From: Stigonema ocellatum SAG 48.90 = DSM 106950
Lineage (GTDB): Bacteria; Cyanobacteriota; Cyanobacteriia; Cyanobacteriales; Nostocaceae
Direction: 5' to 3'
Assembly: GCA_016903675.1 (NCBI GenBank)
Contig: JADQBA010000018.1
Location: forward strand, 37,630 to 101,629
Length of the DNA stretch: 64,000 nt
Shown here piece by piece: positions 55,197-64,000 of the stretch (its first letter is position 1; each line of letters begins with the position of its first letter). The notes beneath the pieces are model-generated. The model saw nothing but the letters and a program-made list of their open reading frames with translations. It was not told where the DNA came from and did no database searches. Position numbers and translations under genes: made by a program.

Positions 55197-55814
55197 TCAT
55201 AAAGCAGCATTAAAAATTTGTTGTGCGGTCAGCTTTAGTTCTCTTAATGCAGTAGAAATAATGCGCTCTTCCCCCCGAAATTGAGAAACCTGGTATTCGT
55301 CATCAACTAAGTTATAAATTGATAAAGTCGGTTGTTTTGGGCTACCTATATATTTAATACCACCCAACCCAAGATAATCTACAATCCAATACTCAAGTAT
55401 TTTTATTTCTTCATACTCACCCATCTTTTTATAATAGTCATCGCGCCAATTTGTACTAACTACTTCAACCACTAAGGGGATAGAAGCGCCACTCTGAACA
55501 GTAGAATATTTCGCCCAAAGTTCTTCTGATTTTAAAGCAGGTTTATTAAGTACTAATACATCTGGAGAGTAAGCAGAATTACTAGTAGCAGATTGCACTA
55601 GTGCAGTTTTGGGAATTGAGTAAGGTAATTTTAAGCGTTTGATTACAGATGAAATTTCAATATTTAAAAATCCTGTAACATCTTCATGCTCTCCTGTTGG
55701 CTGTGACATCTCAACTATTGCCCCATTATGCAGTTCGTAACGTTTATCTGAATTTTCTGGAATCCATTCCACAAATTCTTGAACTGTTATTGGTTTGAAT
55801 AATGCTTGAGTCAT
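55197..55814 (-). CDS. Uma2 family endonuclease-like protein (second copy)
   Basis: 205 residues from ATG 55814. The frame is open upstream to 55919, but that extension translates the palindromic element at 55889-55927 and is rejected. Uma2 core: YSPDVLVLNKPAL, LVVEVVSTNWRDDYYKKMGEYEE and EYWIVDYLGLG. About half identical by eye to the Uma2 protein at 18090, including the TNW(R/E)DDY motif. Function unknown. Confidence 0.85.
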   Translation of the reverse strand: MTQALFKPITVQEFVEWIPENSDKRYELHNGAIVEMSQPTGEHEDVTGFLNIEISSVIKRLKLPYSIPKTALVQSATSNSAYSPDVLVLNKPALKSEELWAKYSTVQSGASIPLVVEVVSTNWRDDYYKKMGEYEEIKILEYWIVDYLGLGGIKYIGSPKQPTLSIYNLVDDEYQVSQFRGEERIISTALRELKLTAQQIFNAAL

Positions 55815-55858
55815 ATTACCCCACGGACTGCTATAATTAATTTTCGCGACTATGTCTA

Positions 55859-56845
55859 TTATGTTTGGTTGATGATCATTTGTATAAAGTTCGTAGTTGC
55901 TAAGAGCGCTAAAGCGCAACTACAAACTTGAGATGAAATCCAATCACGTAGGAGGGGGTTTACCTGATGTGGTACTTCGTCGTGGGGACAATGACCTGCA
56001 ACTAGGAAGTGTTCGGTCAATTCAGGATAGTATTGCCGAAACTTCTTGGAACGTTCTCTTGCGTTTATCCAAGGGTCAGCTTCTCCCCATAATAGCAACA
56101 CAGGACAAGTTAATTGCTTCAGCAGCACATCAACTTTTTCTCCTTGGGGAGTGCTAAACACAGAAGAAAACACATCCATTGCACCTGAATCGCAAGCAGG
56201 ACGATAAATTTCTTCTACCAATTGGTCTGTAATGGCACTTTTGTCAAGATAAACTTTTTCTAAGGTTTGGCGAATGACCCAAGGTTGTCTAATGTACTGG
56301 AATAGAAGAAAACGCCCCCAAGGCTGCTGAAAAATCCATTTAACAACGTCACCCAACAGTTTTTGCAACTGTTGATTTGGCGAAGGAGTCTGAATTTCTG
56401 TTTGCATAGCTTCAGGTTCAACAGAAGGCTGGTTTTCGCTAAAGGGACCTGCACTGTTAAGCAACACTAAGCCCGCCGCCGCATCAGGACGCTGTGCTGC
56501 AACACACAAGCTGATATAGCCTCCAAGAGAATTACCTGCTAACACAGCTTTTTGACCAATGACTTGGGTGATAAAGTCGTAGAGTTGGTCACGCCACAGG
56601 TTTCCACTATACTCTAACTTAGGTTTTGCCGATCGCCCAAATCCCAACAGGTCGATGGCAAACACCTCAAAATCATCACACAATCCTATAATATTCTTGC
56701 GCCAGTGGTCTGTCGATGCACCAAACCCATGTACTAACAGCAATGGAGGACGTTGCGATTGTTTCTCTCCCGCTTTGACATAGTAAACATTGTGCCCCCG
56801 CCACTGCCAATACTTACCAGGAACAGAAGTTGTCGTTGCCTGCAT
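55859..56845 (-). CDS. Alpha/beta hydrolase
   Basis: 328 residues. Hydrolase features: LLLVHGFGASTDHWRKNI (oxyanion side), nucleophile Ser in AGNSLGGYISLCVA, acid near LLWGEADPWINA and His in VAGHCPHDEVPH. It resembles cyanobacterial relatives of plant pheophytinase-type hydrolases, but the substrate is not established. The last 19 residues after RDWISSQ (VCSCALALLATTNF and on) are encoded by the palindromic element at 55889-55927 and beyond, so the native stop was displaced. Confidence 0.85.
   Translation of the reverse strand: MQATTTSVPGKYWQWRGHNVYYVKAGEKQSQRPPLLLVHGFGASTDHWRKNIIGLCDDFEVFAIDLLGFGRSAKPKLEYSGNLWRDQLYDFITQVIGQKAVLAGNSLGGYISLCVAAQRPDAAAGLVLLNSAGPFSENQPSVEPEAMQTEIQTPSPNQQLQKLLGDVVKWIFQQPWGRFLLFQYIRQPWVIRQTLEKVYLDKSAITDQLVEEIYRPACDSGAMDVFSSVFSTPQGEKVDVLLKQLTCPVLLLWGEADPWINARERSKKFRQYYPELTEHFLVAGHCPHDEVPHQVNPLLRDWISSQVCSCALALLATTNFIQMIINQT
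55889..55927. repeat. Palindromic element (copy 4) at a gene end
   Basis: GTTCGTAGTTGC and GCGCTAAAGCGCAACTACAAAC with a partly decayed stem. It is translated in frame as the tail of the hydrolase. Confidence 0.85.
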
Positions 56846-56906
56846 AATCTTACGAAATATTAAGTATTTTTAATTATTGTAACCTACCATTCTTAGTGGA
56901 AAAAAA

Positions 56907-57773
56907 ATGCAACAAACAATTACAGGAAAAACCAAACTACTAGGAGTCATTGGACATCCAGTGGAACACTCTCTGTCACCAGTGATGCACAATGCAGCAC
57001 TCACCCACCTAGGACTGGATTACGTTTATATTCCCTTACCAGTAGAACCACGGAATTTACAAACAGCCATCCAAGGTTTTACTGCCATTGACCTTGTGGG
57101 CTTTAATGTCACAATTCCTCACAAACAGGCTATATTACCTTTATTATCAGAAATAGAACCCATTGCCCAAGCCGTAGGAGCAGTGAATACTGTTAGTCGT
57201 AAAAATAACTTATGGATTGGTACAAACACTGACGTAGAAGGATTTCTCGCGCCGTTGCAAACCACATACAACCAGGATTGGAGCCAGAAAATAGCAGTGA
57301 TATTAGGTAATGGTGGTGCGGCGAGAGCAGTTGTGGCAGGTTGTGCGCAGCTTGGTTGTGCTAAGATATATATAGTTGGGCGCAATATGCAGAATTTAGA
57401 AGAATTTCGCAAGAGTTGGGATAATTCGCCCCTGGGAGTTAATCTCTACGTCCATACATGGGACTCATTGCCAAAGTTAATTCCGCAAGCAAACTTGCTG
57501 GTAAACACAACCCCCATCGGTATGCATCCCAATGTGGAGGAGTCGCCTTTGAGTGCAGAGGAAATGGCTCATCTACCACCAAGGGCGATCGCCTACGATT
57601 TGATATATACTCCTAACCCCACAAAATTTCTACAACAGGCACAGAATATAGGTGCTATTCCCATCGATGGACTAGAAATGCTAGTCCAACAAGGTGCAGC
57701 AGCATTAAAAATCTGGTTACAACGGCAAACTGTTCCTGTAGACGTGATGCGTCAAAGTTTGCATTTGAAGTAG
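56907..57773 (+). CDS. aroE: Shikimate dehydrogenase
   Basis: A 288-residue NADPH-dependent enzyme of the shikimate pathway. Features: GVIGHPVEHSLSPVMHNAAL (shikimate-binding Ser), FNVTIPHKQAI with the catalytic Lys, TNTDVEGF, VILGNGGAARAVVAG (NADP site), NTTPIGMHPN and IDGLEMLVQQGA. Normal length. It is divergent from the hydrolase, 61 bases apart, so both promoters lie in 56846-56906. Confidence 0.96.
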   Translation: MQQTITGKTKLLGVIGHPVEHSLSPVMHNAALTHLGLDYVYIPLPVEPRNLQTAIQGFTAIDLVGFNVTIPHKQAILPLLSEIEPIAQAVGAVNTVSRKNNLWIGTNTDVEGFLAPLQTTYNQDWSQKIAVILGNGGAARAVVAGCAQLGCAKIYIVGRNMQNLEEFRKSWDNSPLGVNLYVHTWDSLPKLIPQANLLVNTTPIGMHPNVEESPLSAEEMAHLPPRAIAYDLIYTPNPTKFLQQAQNIGAIPIDGLEMLVQQGAAALKIWLQRQTVPVDVMRQSLHLK

Positions 57774-57998
57774 GGAGTAGGGAGTGGGGAGTGGGGAGTG
57801 GGGGAAGAGGGGGAGGTGGTGATGTTTCTTCCATTTATAGCGGGTGGTTCGCCGCCCGTGGCTTGCTCCCACACCCTACCCCCGAAACCTGCAACCCTTT
57901 TCATTGGGGACCGGTGGATTAGGAATTAGGAGTTAGAGATTAGGGATTACATCCATCTCCCCACTCCCCACTCCCCACTCCCCACTCCCCAATCCCCA
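57774..57998. repeat. STRR and repeat block
   Basis: GGGGAGT heptamers directly after aroE, a GATGTTTCTTCCATTTATAG block related to 23.25 kb, and CCCCACT heptamers before the stop of the beta-helix gene. No gene. Confidence 0.8.
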
Positions 57999-60068
57999 TT
58001 AGCTCAATTCAAATGCTCCAATATCAGATCTACCACCACTCACACGAGGCTTGCCACGCTGGTCGGTTGTGGGGTCAGTTGACTTCCCTGTTGGGTCGCC
58101 TGCATTAATTGCCGGACTATTTTTGAGCAGGGCAATTGTCTGTGTGGGGCCACCATTAAATTTCAATGAATCCAGGCCGGGATTGATCGGGTTGGCGCTA
58201 GTACCAACGATGTCTCCTGTAACGCCAAATCCAGTACTACCAGTACTGTTGCCAATTAGGTTGTAGCCAATGCTAGTAAATGTACCTCCTATGTCGGGGT
58301 TGACACCACCTGCACTTGAACGGTTGGCGGCGATAATTGTGTTACGGCTACTGACAGTGCCTGGAGTCGTTCCAGTACGCGTGCCATTGAACACGCCATT
58401 GAATACACCCCCACCATTGGCGGCTTGGTTGAGAGTAAGAGTATCAAACAACAGGGTGACAGCACCAATACTATAGATGCCCCCGCCTGTATTACCTGCC
58501 GTGTTACCACTGAGGGTGCTGTTGGTCGCATTCACGATACCCTGTGCGGCAATAAAGCCTGTTCGGCTCACCTGTGTCTCGACTGTTGTATTATATATAC
58601 CGCCGCCATTATTGGCTGCCTTGTTATTGCTCAGAGTACTGTTACTAAGCTGAACAGTTCCACCGTTGGGGTTATAGATGCCGCCGCCATCACTAGCTGA
58701 GGAGTTATTACTGATAGTACTGTTGCTGATGGTACCGCTACCGTAGATGCCACCGCCGCTTCCGGCTGCCGTGTTACCACTGAGGGTGCTGTTGCTGATG
58801 GTGCCGCTACCGTAAATACCACCGCCGTTGCCACTGAAGCCGTTGAAAACCTTTGCGGAGTTATTGCTGACGGTGGAGTTATCCACTTCAACATTGCCAG
58901 AGCTATAGATGCCGCCGCCATCACTAGCTGAGGAGTTGTTACTTATAGTGCTGTTGCTGATCTTAAAAGTTTCGCCGAAGTCGTTGAAGTTTTCAATACC
59001 ACCGCCTCTGCCCCCAGTTGCTGAGTTGTTGGTTATAGTAGTGTGGCTTATTACTGTGAAGTTGCCAGCTGATCTAATGTCGTTGTCGATACCACCCCCG
59101 TCTATAGCTGAGTTATAGCTTATGGTGCTGTCGCTCACTTTAAGAATGGCTCTGAAGCTGTTGATGCCACCACCGAAGTTTGCCGAATTGTTGCTGATGA
59201 TGCTGTTGCTCACATCAGCAGTTCCGTAGAAGAGAAAAATGCCGGCACCATAACCTGATGAGTTACCGCTGATGGTGCTGTTGCTCACCTTAATGATACT
59301 GTTGTCACCGTAGCTAAGGATGCCGCCGCCGTCCCTGCCTCCTGAGTTACCCCTGATGGTACTGTTTTTCACTTCAAGGGTGCTACCGCTATCAAAACTG
59401 CTACCACTACTTTTATTATTTGCAATTCCGTCACCGCCGTTACTTGCCGAGTTACCATTGATGGTGCTGTTGCTGACTGTTAGACTAGCGCCAATATTGT
59501 TAAAAATACCGCCGCCGTAGCCACCTGGAAATGTGGTACCAGTAGACACGGTCGTAGAGTTATTGCGAACAATGCTGCTATCTAGGGTGAGGATACCGGA
59601 GTTCTTAATTCCACCACCATCATCCCCTGTGACTCTACCATCAGCGACAATCAATCCAGAGAGATTAACCGTTGCTGCCTTTTCAATTTCAAACACCCGC
59701 GACGCGCCCGAACCACTCACCGTCACCAAATCTGAGCCTGTCAATGTGTCTCGTGGGGCAATGATATCCAAGTTATGAGTGATGTCTAATTCTCCGCGAC
59801 TTAGGGTAATCGTCTGTGCTTTAGAGAAGAGCGACCTGTCAAACACAATCAAGTCTGGAACAGGATCTGCATTCGCTTTGTTAATAGCATCCCTCAAGGT
59901 GGTTGCACCTGGTTGTCCTGCTACATCGGCAATACTATTCACTACAATTATACCTGTGGGCTTCACGTTCACAAGCCCTGCATTCAACAAGTCTTGCACA
60001 TTATCCCCAAACACAGGTGTGTTTGTAGATACTAGAGGATTGATGGAGTTAGAAGTTATAGGGTCCAT
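57999..60068 (-). CDS. Beta-helix repeat protein with choice-of-anchor Q C-terminus
   Basis: 689 residues from ATG 60068. It opens with VNSIADVAGQPGATTLRDAIN, a start shared by many cyanobacterial beta-helix surface proteins. Some fifteen turns built of SNSTISNNSA and DGGGIY units follow, then a closing GGPTQTIALLKNSPAINAGD and DQRGKPR-DIGAFEL end. No classical signal peptide is visible, so export would need a non-standard route. Two turns (STISNNSSASDGGGIY) are repeated exactly, a sign of recent repeat duplication. Probably a surface or matrix protein. Confidence 0.8.
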   Translation of the reverse strand: MDPITSNSINPLVSTNTPVFGDNVQDLLNAGLVNVKPTGIIVVNSIADVAGQPGATTLRDAINKANADPVPDLIVFDRSLFSKAQTITLSRGELDITHNLDIIAPRDTLTGSDLVTVSGSGASRVFEIEKAATVNLSGLIVADGRVTGDDGGGIKNSGILTLDSSIVRNNSTTVSTGTTFPGGYGGGIFNNIGASLTVSNSTINGNSASNGGDGIANNKSSGSSFDSGSTLEVKNSTIRGNSGGRDGGGILSYGDNSIIKVSNSTISGNSSGYGAGIFLFYGTADVSNSIISNNSANFGGGINSFRAILKVSDSTISYNSAIDGGGIDNDIRSAGNFTVISHTTITNNSATGGRGGGIENFNDFGETFKISNSTISNNSSASDGGGIYSSGNVEVDNSTVSNNSAKVFNGFSGNGGGIYGSGTISNSTLSGNTAAGSGGGIYGSGTISNSTISNNSSASDGGGIYNPNGGTVQLSNSTLSNNKAANNGGGIYNTTVETQVSRTGFIAAQGIVNATNSTLSGNTAGNTGGGIYSIGAVTLLFDTLTLNQAANGGGVFNGVFNGTRTGTTPGTVSSRNTIIAANRSSAGGVNPDIGGTFTSIGYNLIGNSTGSTGFGVTGDIVGTSANPINPGLDSLKFNGGPTQTIALLKNSPAINAGDPTGKSTDPTTDQRGKPRVSGGRSDIGAFELS

Positions 60069-60086
60069 GAGTATGGATTCTCTCAA

Positions 60087-60561
60087 TTAAGAATGAGGAC
60101 TTAATAATTCGTAATTCGTAATTCGTAATTCGTAATTACCGTGACATAAGGGTTTGAGACATTTCAAATGGGTGGTTTATTTACGCGCCCCCTGTACTAG
60201 TACTCGACCAACCCAAAATTGCGCTTGTGTGGACCGACCCCCAGACAGGGAGACACACTCCTTCGCGGAGAAGTTCTACTAGGCTTTGTTGCCTTGGTGG
60301 ACTACTAGGAATTACGGTTATATCCTTTTAGACAATCCATCGGTCCCCAATCACCTTTACAAATTATTTTCATCTGTCATGGTCTAGGCTACACTTTAGA
60401 GGTGATGAGAAGGTTAAGTGGTAGTTATTTTTTGGTTAAATTATTTTCTTGCTAACTGTGATTAGGGATTGGTGACTAGGGAATACGATTACCTAACCAA
60501 AAGTCAACCCTAAAATTAGGGAGTAGGGAATGGGGAGTGGGGGAGATAGGGGAGTAAACAA
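60087..60561. other. Gap without a gene
   Basis: Three to four AATTCGT heptamers (60105-60136), a GGGAGTAGGGAATGGGGAGT stretch near 60520 and a block at 60200-60280 with CTTCGCGGAG. No gene or promoter recognised. Confidence 0.5.
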
Positions 60562-61218
60562 TTATTCTTTCCCGTCTTCCTCATCTTCCCCACTCCCCAT
60601 TCCCCATTCCCCACTCCCCACTCCTCTTTCTGGCCAGCGCCAATTATACTGATTCCATTGGTAGATTCCTTGAATTTCGTACTCGACACCAGTTTGGAAG
60701 CGGATAACGCAATTGGTAGAGGAATCATCGCTAATGCTCATTTCATCAACCTGAATGACTGTGCAGGGGAACCATTCGGGGAAACATGGACCATTTTCTT
60801 GTACCCATTCCCACAGAGCGTTGCAAACTTCTATGCGATCGCCCACTCTGAGCTTAAGTCCATTCTTGATACAATACTTATCAAAATGATATGTCTCAAC
60901 GCGATTCAGCCACTGCGAACCGTAACGCTTGCGGATAAATTCTACTGCTCCCGAGTCATTTTCATGGAGCCAGTCGTTCAGTAATTGGGCTTTCCACAAG
61001 CGATTTTCTTCTTCCTGTGCTTTGACGAACTGTAATAATGCAAGTAATTCTTCTGCTGTCAGTTCGTCTAAAGGATTGTCAAGCGGATGAGAGTTTCGCT
61101 GAATTTGCCCCACCACTTGCAGTAGTATCTCTTTTTGCGTATCAGTGAGAGGGCAGCTGGCTGCATCACAACGATAAAAAGCTGCTTGCAGGGCTACGTC
61201 AATCTCATCTGGACTCAT
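60562..61218 (-). CDS. Conserved-looking protein of unknown function
   Basis: 218 residues, soluble. The N-terminal half is helical (VALQAAFYRCDAASCPLT, LDELTAEELLALLQFV). The second half looks like a small beta domain (LKLRVGDRIEVCNALWEWV, CVIRFQTGVEYEIQGIY). No family recognised. The last 20 residues (RGVGSGEWGMGSGEDEED) are read from the STRR repeat, so the original protein probably ended near YNWRWPE. Confidence 0.6.
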   Translation of the reverse strand: MSPDEIDVALQAAFYRCDAASCPLTDTQKEILLQVVGQIQRNSHPLDNPLDELTAEELLALLQFVKAQEEENRLWKAQLLNDWLHENDSGAVEFIRKRYGSQWLNRVETYHFDKYCIKNGLKLRVGDRIEVCNALWEWVQENGPCFPEWFPCTVIQVDEMSISDDSSTNCVIRFQTGVEYEIQGIYQWNQYNWRWPERGVGSGEWGMGSGEDEEDGKE

Positions 61219-61350
61219 AAGTTATATAGCAATCGAGGGTTTTATTTTCTAATTATTACAAAAATTGTGTGTAGGAGTGTCACAGTGTCATTTCAAGGTA
61301 TGCTGGTTTTTCAACTAAGTAGTAGTTAGTAGTTAGTTGTTGTTTGGCAC

Positions 61351-61395
61351 CAATCCCCAATCCCCAATCCCCAATCCCCATTCCCCATTCCCCAA
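61351..61395. repeat. STRR, CCCCAAT heptamers
   Basis: Six tandem units CCCCAAT/CCCCATT just upstream of the small secreted protein gene. Confidence 0.9.
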
Positions 61396-61414
61396 TTCAT
61401 TCACGGTGTCTTTT

Positions 61415-61849
61415 ATGCGGTTGCGCTCACTCACGGTTATTTTCGTTTCCTGCGTTATCGGGGTGCTATCGTGGGTGTTTACTCCCCCCGCTGTAGCGCT
61501 GACACAGATTAAATTATCTCGCCTTTCCTATCACGAGTGTCCACCAGAACTGGCACAAGGAGCCGTTACTAGTGGTGGTACTACTATGGCAGCTCATTGC
61601 TTTATTGTCACTGGCATTGCTGACAACGCCACCAACAAAACCGTCTATGATGCAGATATTTTTGGGCGGATCTATGATGCTAATAATGACTCAGTCATGC
61701 AAAACCGTACCCGTTTGGGTTCAATTGAGAAAATCCCACCAGGTATCAGCGATTTTGAATTGAGAATTTCTGTCCCTGCCAACCAGCCTACTCCATTGAA
61801 GTTGAAGCAGTTTAAAGCCGCTGGATTTAGCGCTCAAGTTCGCAGGTAA
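61415..61849 (+). CDS. Small exported protein, unknown
   Basis: 144 residues from ATG 61415; the frame open to 61337 would translate the STRR. Signal peptide: MRLRSLTVIFVSCVIGVLSW, ending near AVALT. The mature part has Cys in YHECPPEL and AAHCFIVTG and a sandwich-like pattern (VYDADIFGRIYDANND, PPGISDFELRISVPA). This suggests a small beta-sandwich domain with one disulfide. Family not named with confidence. Confidence 0.65.
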   Translation: MRLRSLTVIFVSCVIGVLSWVFTPPAVALTQIKLSRLSYHECPPELAQGAVTSGGTTMAAHCFIVTGIADNATNKTVYDADIFGRIYDANNDSVMQNRTRLGSIEKIPPGISDFELRISVPANQPTPLKLKQFKAAGFSAQVRR

Positions 61850-61862
61850 TTGTATGTGTGTA

Positions 61863-61884
61863 GAGACCGTAAATTTACGGTCTC
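61863..61884. terminator. Palindrome between convergent genes, likely bidirectional terminator
   Basis: Perfect 22-base palindrome built of GAGACCGTAAA and its complement, 13 bases after one stop and 13 before the other. T-rich sequence follows on the + side. Confidence 0.55.
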
Positions 61885-61897
61885 CTTCTATTTGGCA

Positions 61898-62173
61898 TTA
61901 AGCCGGCATGAATCTGGGAACACCACTGAGAACCATGGTCGCTAGAGAAAGCGCCAAGAACGCCAGCATGGGGGAAAAATCAATGCCGCCTAATGGGGGA
62001 ATGATTGAACGGAACAGATTTAGAAAGGGGTCAGTTATTTGGCTTAAAGCGGCAAATGGTTGATTATACCAGTCAATGTTGGGAAACCATGTTAAGAGAA
62101 TCCTAATAATCAGCAGAGTCTGATAAATACTTATGAAAGTAAGCAGTGTGTTAATCAGTAAAGTCAAAGCCAT
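61898..62173 (-). CDS. YggT family membrane protein
   Basis: 91 residues with two transmembrane helices. YggT/Ycf19 pattern: LLIIRILLTWFPNIDW, then the conserved SQITDPFLNLFRSIIPPLGGIDFSPM. Members are implicated in membrane organisation, thylakoid or division related, in cyanobacteria and plastids. It stands alone on the minus strand. Confidence 0.93.
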   Translation of the reverse strand: MALTLLINTLLTFISIYQTLLIIRILLTWFPNIDWYNQPFAALSQITDPFLNLFRSIIPPLGGIDFSPMLAFLALSLATMVLSGVPRFMPA

Positions 62174-62325
62174 GGTTGAACGGTTTCCTACTAAGTGTCA
62201 AAAGTGTTCTTATGATTAATTTTAATTGAGCATTCGTCAAGGCGGATGCACATACAGTTATCAGCTAGCATTTATCAGATGTTCACTGATGACTGTTGAG
62301 TGATGAGAGTGAGATAAGTGCGAAG

Positions 62326-62679
62326 CTACTCGCGTAAAGAGGGGCGATCGTGAATTTCCTGGCCTGAATTGCCATTTACATTCCCCAATTGCTGTCTCAC
62401 TTCATCAATTGTGGCATTAAGCTGGGCAATTTTATCTTCTAGCGATCGCCGCGCCGTTTCCATGGACATAGCCTCACTTTCAGCAGCTTTCATCTGACGC
62501 CTTTTCGAGGTAGATGCTTTTCTAGCTTCTATTGCGTCGGCGCTTATTTGCTCCTCCTGTTCTGCTGCTAATTCTGGATCGCGTCGAGAAACAACAAGTG
62601 CACCCAGAACACCACCAACTACACTGCCGAAAATCGCTCCCGCGAAAAAACCACTACCAAAACCATCTCGTTCTTTCAT
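62326..62679 (-). CDS. YtxH/gas-vesicle-like small membrane-anchored protein
   Basis: 117 residues. A glycine-rich N-terminal membrane segment (GFFAGAIFGSVVGGVLGALVV) is followed by a long charged helix with coiled-coil pattern (SLEDKIAQLNATIDEVRQQL). This layout matches YtxH-like proteins in cyanobacteria, which are of unknown function. Confidence 0.7.
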   Translation of the reverse strand: MKERDGFGSGFFAGAIFGSVVGGVLGALVVSRRDPELAAEQEEQISADAIEARKASTSKRRQMKAAESEAMSMETARRSLEDKIAQLNATIDEVRQQLGNVNGNSGQEIHDRPSLRE

Positions 62680-62754
62680 ATCTTTCCCGCCTTGAACAAA
62701 CCCTGCACCTTACTGTCAGTTTAAGCTACGTTCCAATCCTTGCTGCATACTAGC

Positions 62755-63405
62755 TTAAGTCCCGAAGATGCGATCGCCTGCATCTCCCAATCCAGGCACG
62801 ATAAATCCCTGACTGTTGACCGTTTCGTCGATAGCGGCACTGTAAACTATTAAACCCGGATACTCAGCACTAAGTGGTCGCAAAGCAGCGGGAGATGCCA
62901 CTACACAAACAATTCGCGTTAGGTCTGGATTTACACCCCGCTGTGTCAATTCTGACATTGCTTTCATGATAGACCCTCCCGTTGCCAGCATTGGATCGGT
63001 AACTAAGACCCGTGTTTGCGGGTCAAATTTTTCTGGCAATTTATTCAGGTAACATACTGGTTGCAGCGTTTTTTCATCTCGCTCCAAGCCAAGATGGTAA
63101 ATTGATGCCAAGGGCAACAACGTCTGTGCTCCCTCTAGTAATCCTAGACCAGCCCGCAGAATCGGTACTACCGCCACTGGCACATGGGGATCAATGAAAG
63201 TAGCATCACAGGAATCCAGGGGAGTCTGTACGGTTGTCTCTTGAGTCGGCAACCACTCTCGAGCCGCTTCATAAGTCAACCACCGTCCCAATTCTGTCAT
63301 GGCACTCCGAAATAACACCGAAGGCGTGTCAGCATCACGGGCGACCGCCAACCAGTGCTTAATTAAAGGATGGGATGGAACATAAACACGCAGTTGTAGC
63401 GTCAT
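62755..63405 (-). CDS. upp: Uracil phosphoribosyltransferase
   Basis: A 216-residue enzyme that salvages uracil to UMP using PRPP. The PRPP-binding loop VTDPMLATGGSIMKAM is clear, as are VPILRAGLGLLEG and the uracil-binding end NSQGFIVPGLGDAGDRIFGT. Normal length. It is read leftwards, away from the possible small RNA at 63529. Confidence 0.95.
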   Translation of the reverse strand: MTLQLRVYVPSHPLIKHWLAVARDADTPSVLFRSAMTELGRWLTYEAAREWLPTQETTVQTPLDSCDATFIDPHVPVAVVPILRAGLGLLEGAQTLLPLASIYHLGLERDEKTLQPVCYLNKLPEKFDPQTRVLVTDPMLATGGSIMKAMSELTQRGVNPDLTRIVCVVASPAALRPLSAEYPGLIVYSAAIDETVNSQGFIVPGLGDAGDRIFGT

Positions 63406-63528
63406 AGCCGGAAACAGGCTTTTTTGTATTGTATAACAACTGAATCATCATGATACTCTTTCGGAGCATACGACTAACAGCTTAAATCCGCAATCTCAGT
63501 TTTTGTTGAGAATTTTTTTCAGTAAAAA

Positions 63529-63634
63529 TTGACATAAATTCTCAATGAACGTTATATTATTTTCAGTGTTCTCCTCTCTTTAAGGATCGGCAGACGGGAT
63601 TGGTCAGCAGTAGCAGGCTCGTCCCTCTTTTTTT
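63529..63634 (+). ncRNA. Possible small RNA unit with own promoter
   Basis: TTGACA (63529-63534) and TATATT (63553-63558) with 18 bases between form the best consensus promoter in the window. A start near 63566 would give an RNA of about 65-70 bases, ending at a run of seven Ts (63628-63634) after GGGA/TCCC pairing and CGTCCCTC. It has no ORF of note; a 23-codon frame (MPQTPTPSFELNPLF) begins later, at 63667. The rest of 63406-63835 holds nothing else recognised. Both ends are predictions. Confidence 0.4.
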
Positions 63635-63835
63635 GGATTTATCAAGATTTAGAATTGACAGACTTCATGCCTCAAACTCCCACTCCCTCTTTTGAGCTAA
63701 ACCCATTGTTTTCCATGCTACGTTGGGATCCTTTTTAGGACTTACGCACGCTCACTAATTGACTATAATATGCAGTAGGGATGTATTGCAATACACCCCG
63801 GAGGTGGGTGATGATGGTTCTCTATTTATTAGGAC

Positions 63836-64000
63836 TAGCCCTTTCAAGGTGGGTGAAAAATTGGGAAAATCACGTCCACTTTTCGTCATTTTACCTTCGT
63901 GTTCTTCGTGCCTTCGCGGTTCAAAAAGATTTTTAAACCGCGAAGACGCGAAGGACACGAAGGAAATCCAAGTCTTACGACTTGCACCTTGAAAGGGCTA
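63836..64000. mobile_element. MITE-like element, family A (copy 3), ending at the window edge
   Basis: Perfect 16-base ends TAGCCCTTTCAAGGTG / CACCTTGAAAGGGCTA, 165 bases, with the shared inner palindrome around GCGGTTCAAAAAGATTTT. No coding capacity. Confidence 0.9.

Noticed and set aside
55815..55919. N-terminal extension of the second Uma2 protein
   Set aside because: It translates the palindromic element at 55889-55927 and is not similar to Uma2 starts.
58051..60090. Several plus-strand frames opposite the beta-helix gene
   Set aside because: They are antisense shadows caused by its regular Ser/Asn/Gly codon pattern.

Overview
The window comes from a filamentous, probably heterocyst-forming cyanobacterium (Nostocales-like). 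The palindrome GCGATCGC (HIP1) recurs throughout. Intergenic regions carry heptameric short tandem repeats of the classical STRR type (CCCCAAT, TTGACTG, AATTCGT and GAATTAT units). Several genes are typical of cyanobacteria: clpS next to a DUF2103 gene, Uma2 nucleases, an ARTO-type terminal oxidase and a phytochrome-family GAF kinase. The genus cannot be read from the sequence. No transposase, rRNA or tRNA gene was seen, but many small palindromic or MITE-like elements are present.

Positions 1-18704 hold a complete type I-D CRISPR-Cas locus on the + strand. It begins behind the end of an MNT nucleotidyltransferase gene and a beheaded HepT gene. The order is cas3', a DUF433/DUF5615 toxin-antitoxin pair, cas10d with an internal cas11d start, csc2, csc1, cas6, cas4, cas1, cas2, a leader, and a 58-repeat array. 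A GFA-family pseudogene and a second Cas6 with a C-terminal helix-turn-helix follow. The most interesting spot is the 449-base gap between cas3' and the toxin-antitoxin pair. On the minus strand it holds two degenerate copies of the CRISPR repeat end, then a spacer-like sequence. The first 11 bases of that sequence match, with a GTT PAM, a site just upstream of a candidate -35 box about 160 bases away. That promoter would drive the toxin-antitoxin pair and cas10d. This is the layout expected for a crRNA-like guide by which the I-D effector represses its own operon and an embedded toxin (CreR/CreTA-like logic), here in type I-D with a two-protein toxin-antitoxin module.

Positions 18705-33400 are mixed. 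They hold a secreted FAD oxidoreductase, a secreted repeat protein, clpS and DUF2103, a truncated STAND/WD40 gene against a membrane-protein gene, moaE, a lamin-tail protein, fni, a DUF4231 membrane protein, and a three-gene iron/siderophore-type ABC importer (lipoprotein, permease, ATPase with coupled start). Positions 33896-41343 are a signalling cluster: two paralogous hybrid kinases, one multi-PAS/GAF kinase with a Cys-His motif fitting bilin attachment, and an Rcp1-like response regulator.

Positions 41519-52460 hold a solitary ParD-type antitoxin with a palindromic operator, a substrate-binding protein gene cut short by a MITE, a GMC oxidoreductase, and an oxidase operon. That operon (two DUF2231 genes, then subunits II, I and III, all minus strand) encodes a subunit II without the CuA cysteines, so it is an ARTO/quinol-type oxidase. 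A metallophosphoesterase follows. Positions 52461-64000 hold small membrane proteins, a flavin monooxygenase, a second Uma2 gene, an alpha/beta hydrolase, aroE, a beta-helix repeat protein, yggT, upp, a possible small RNA and a MITE that ends exactly at the window edge. Several genes here and elsewhere run into mobile palindromes that supply their ends.
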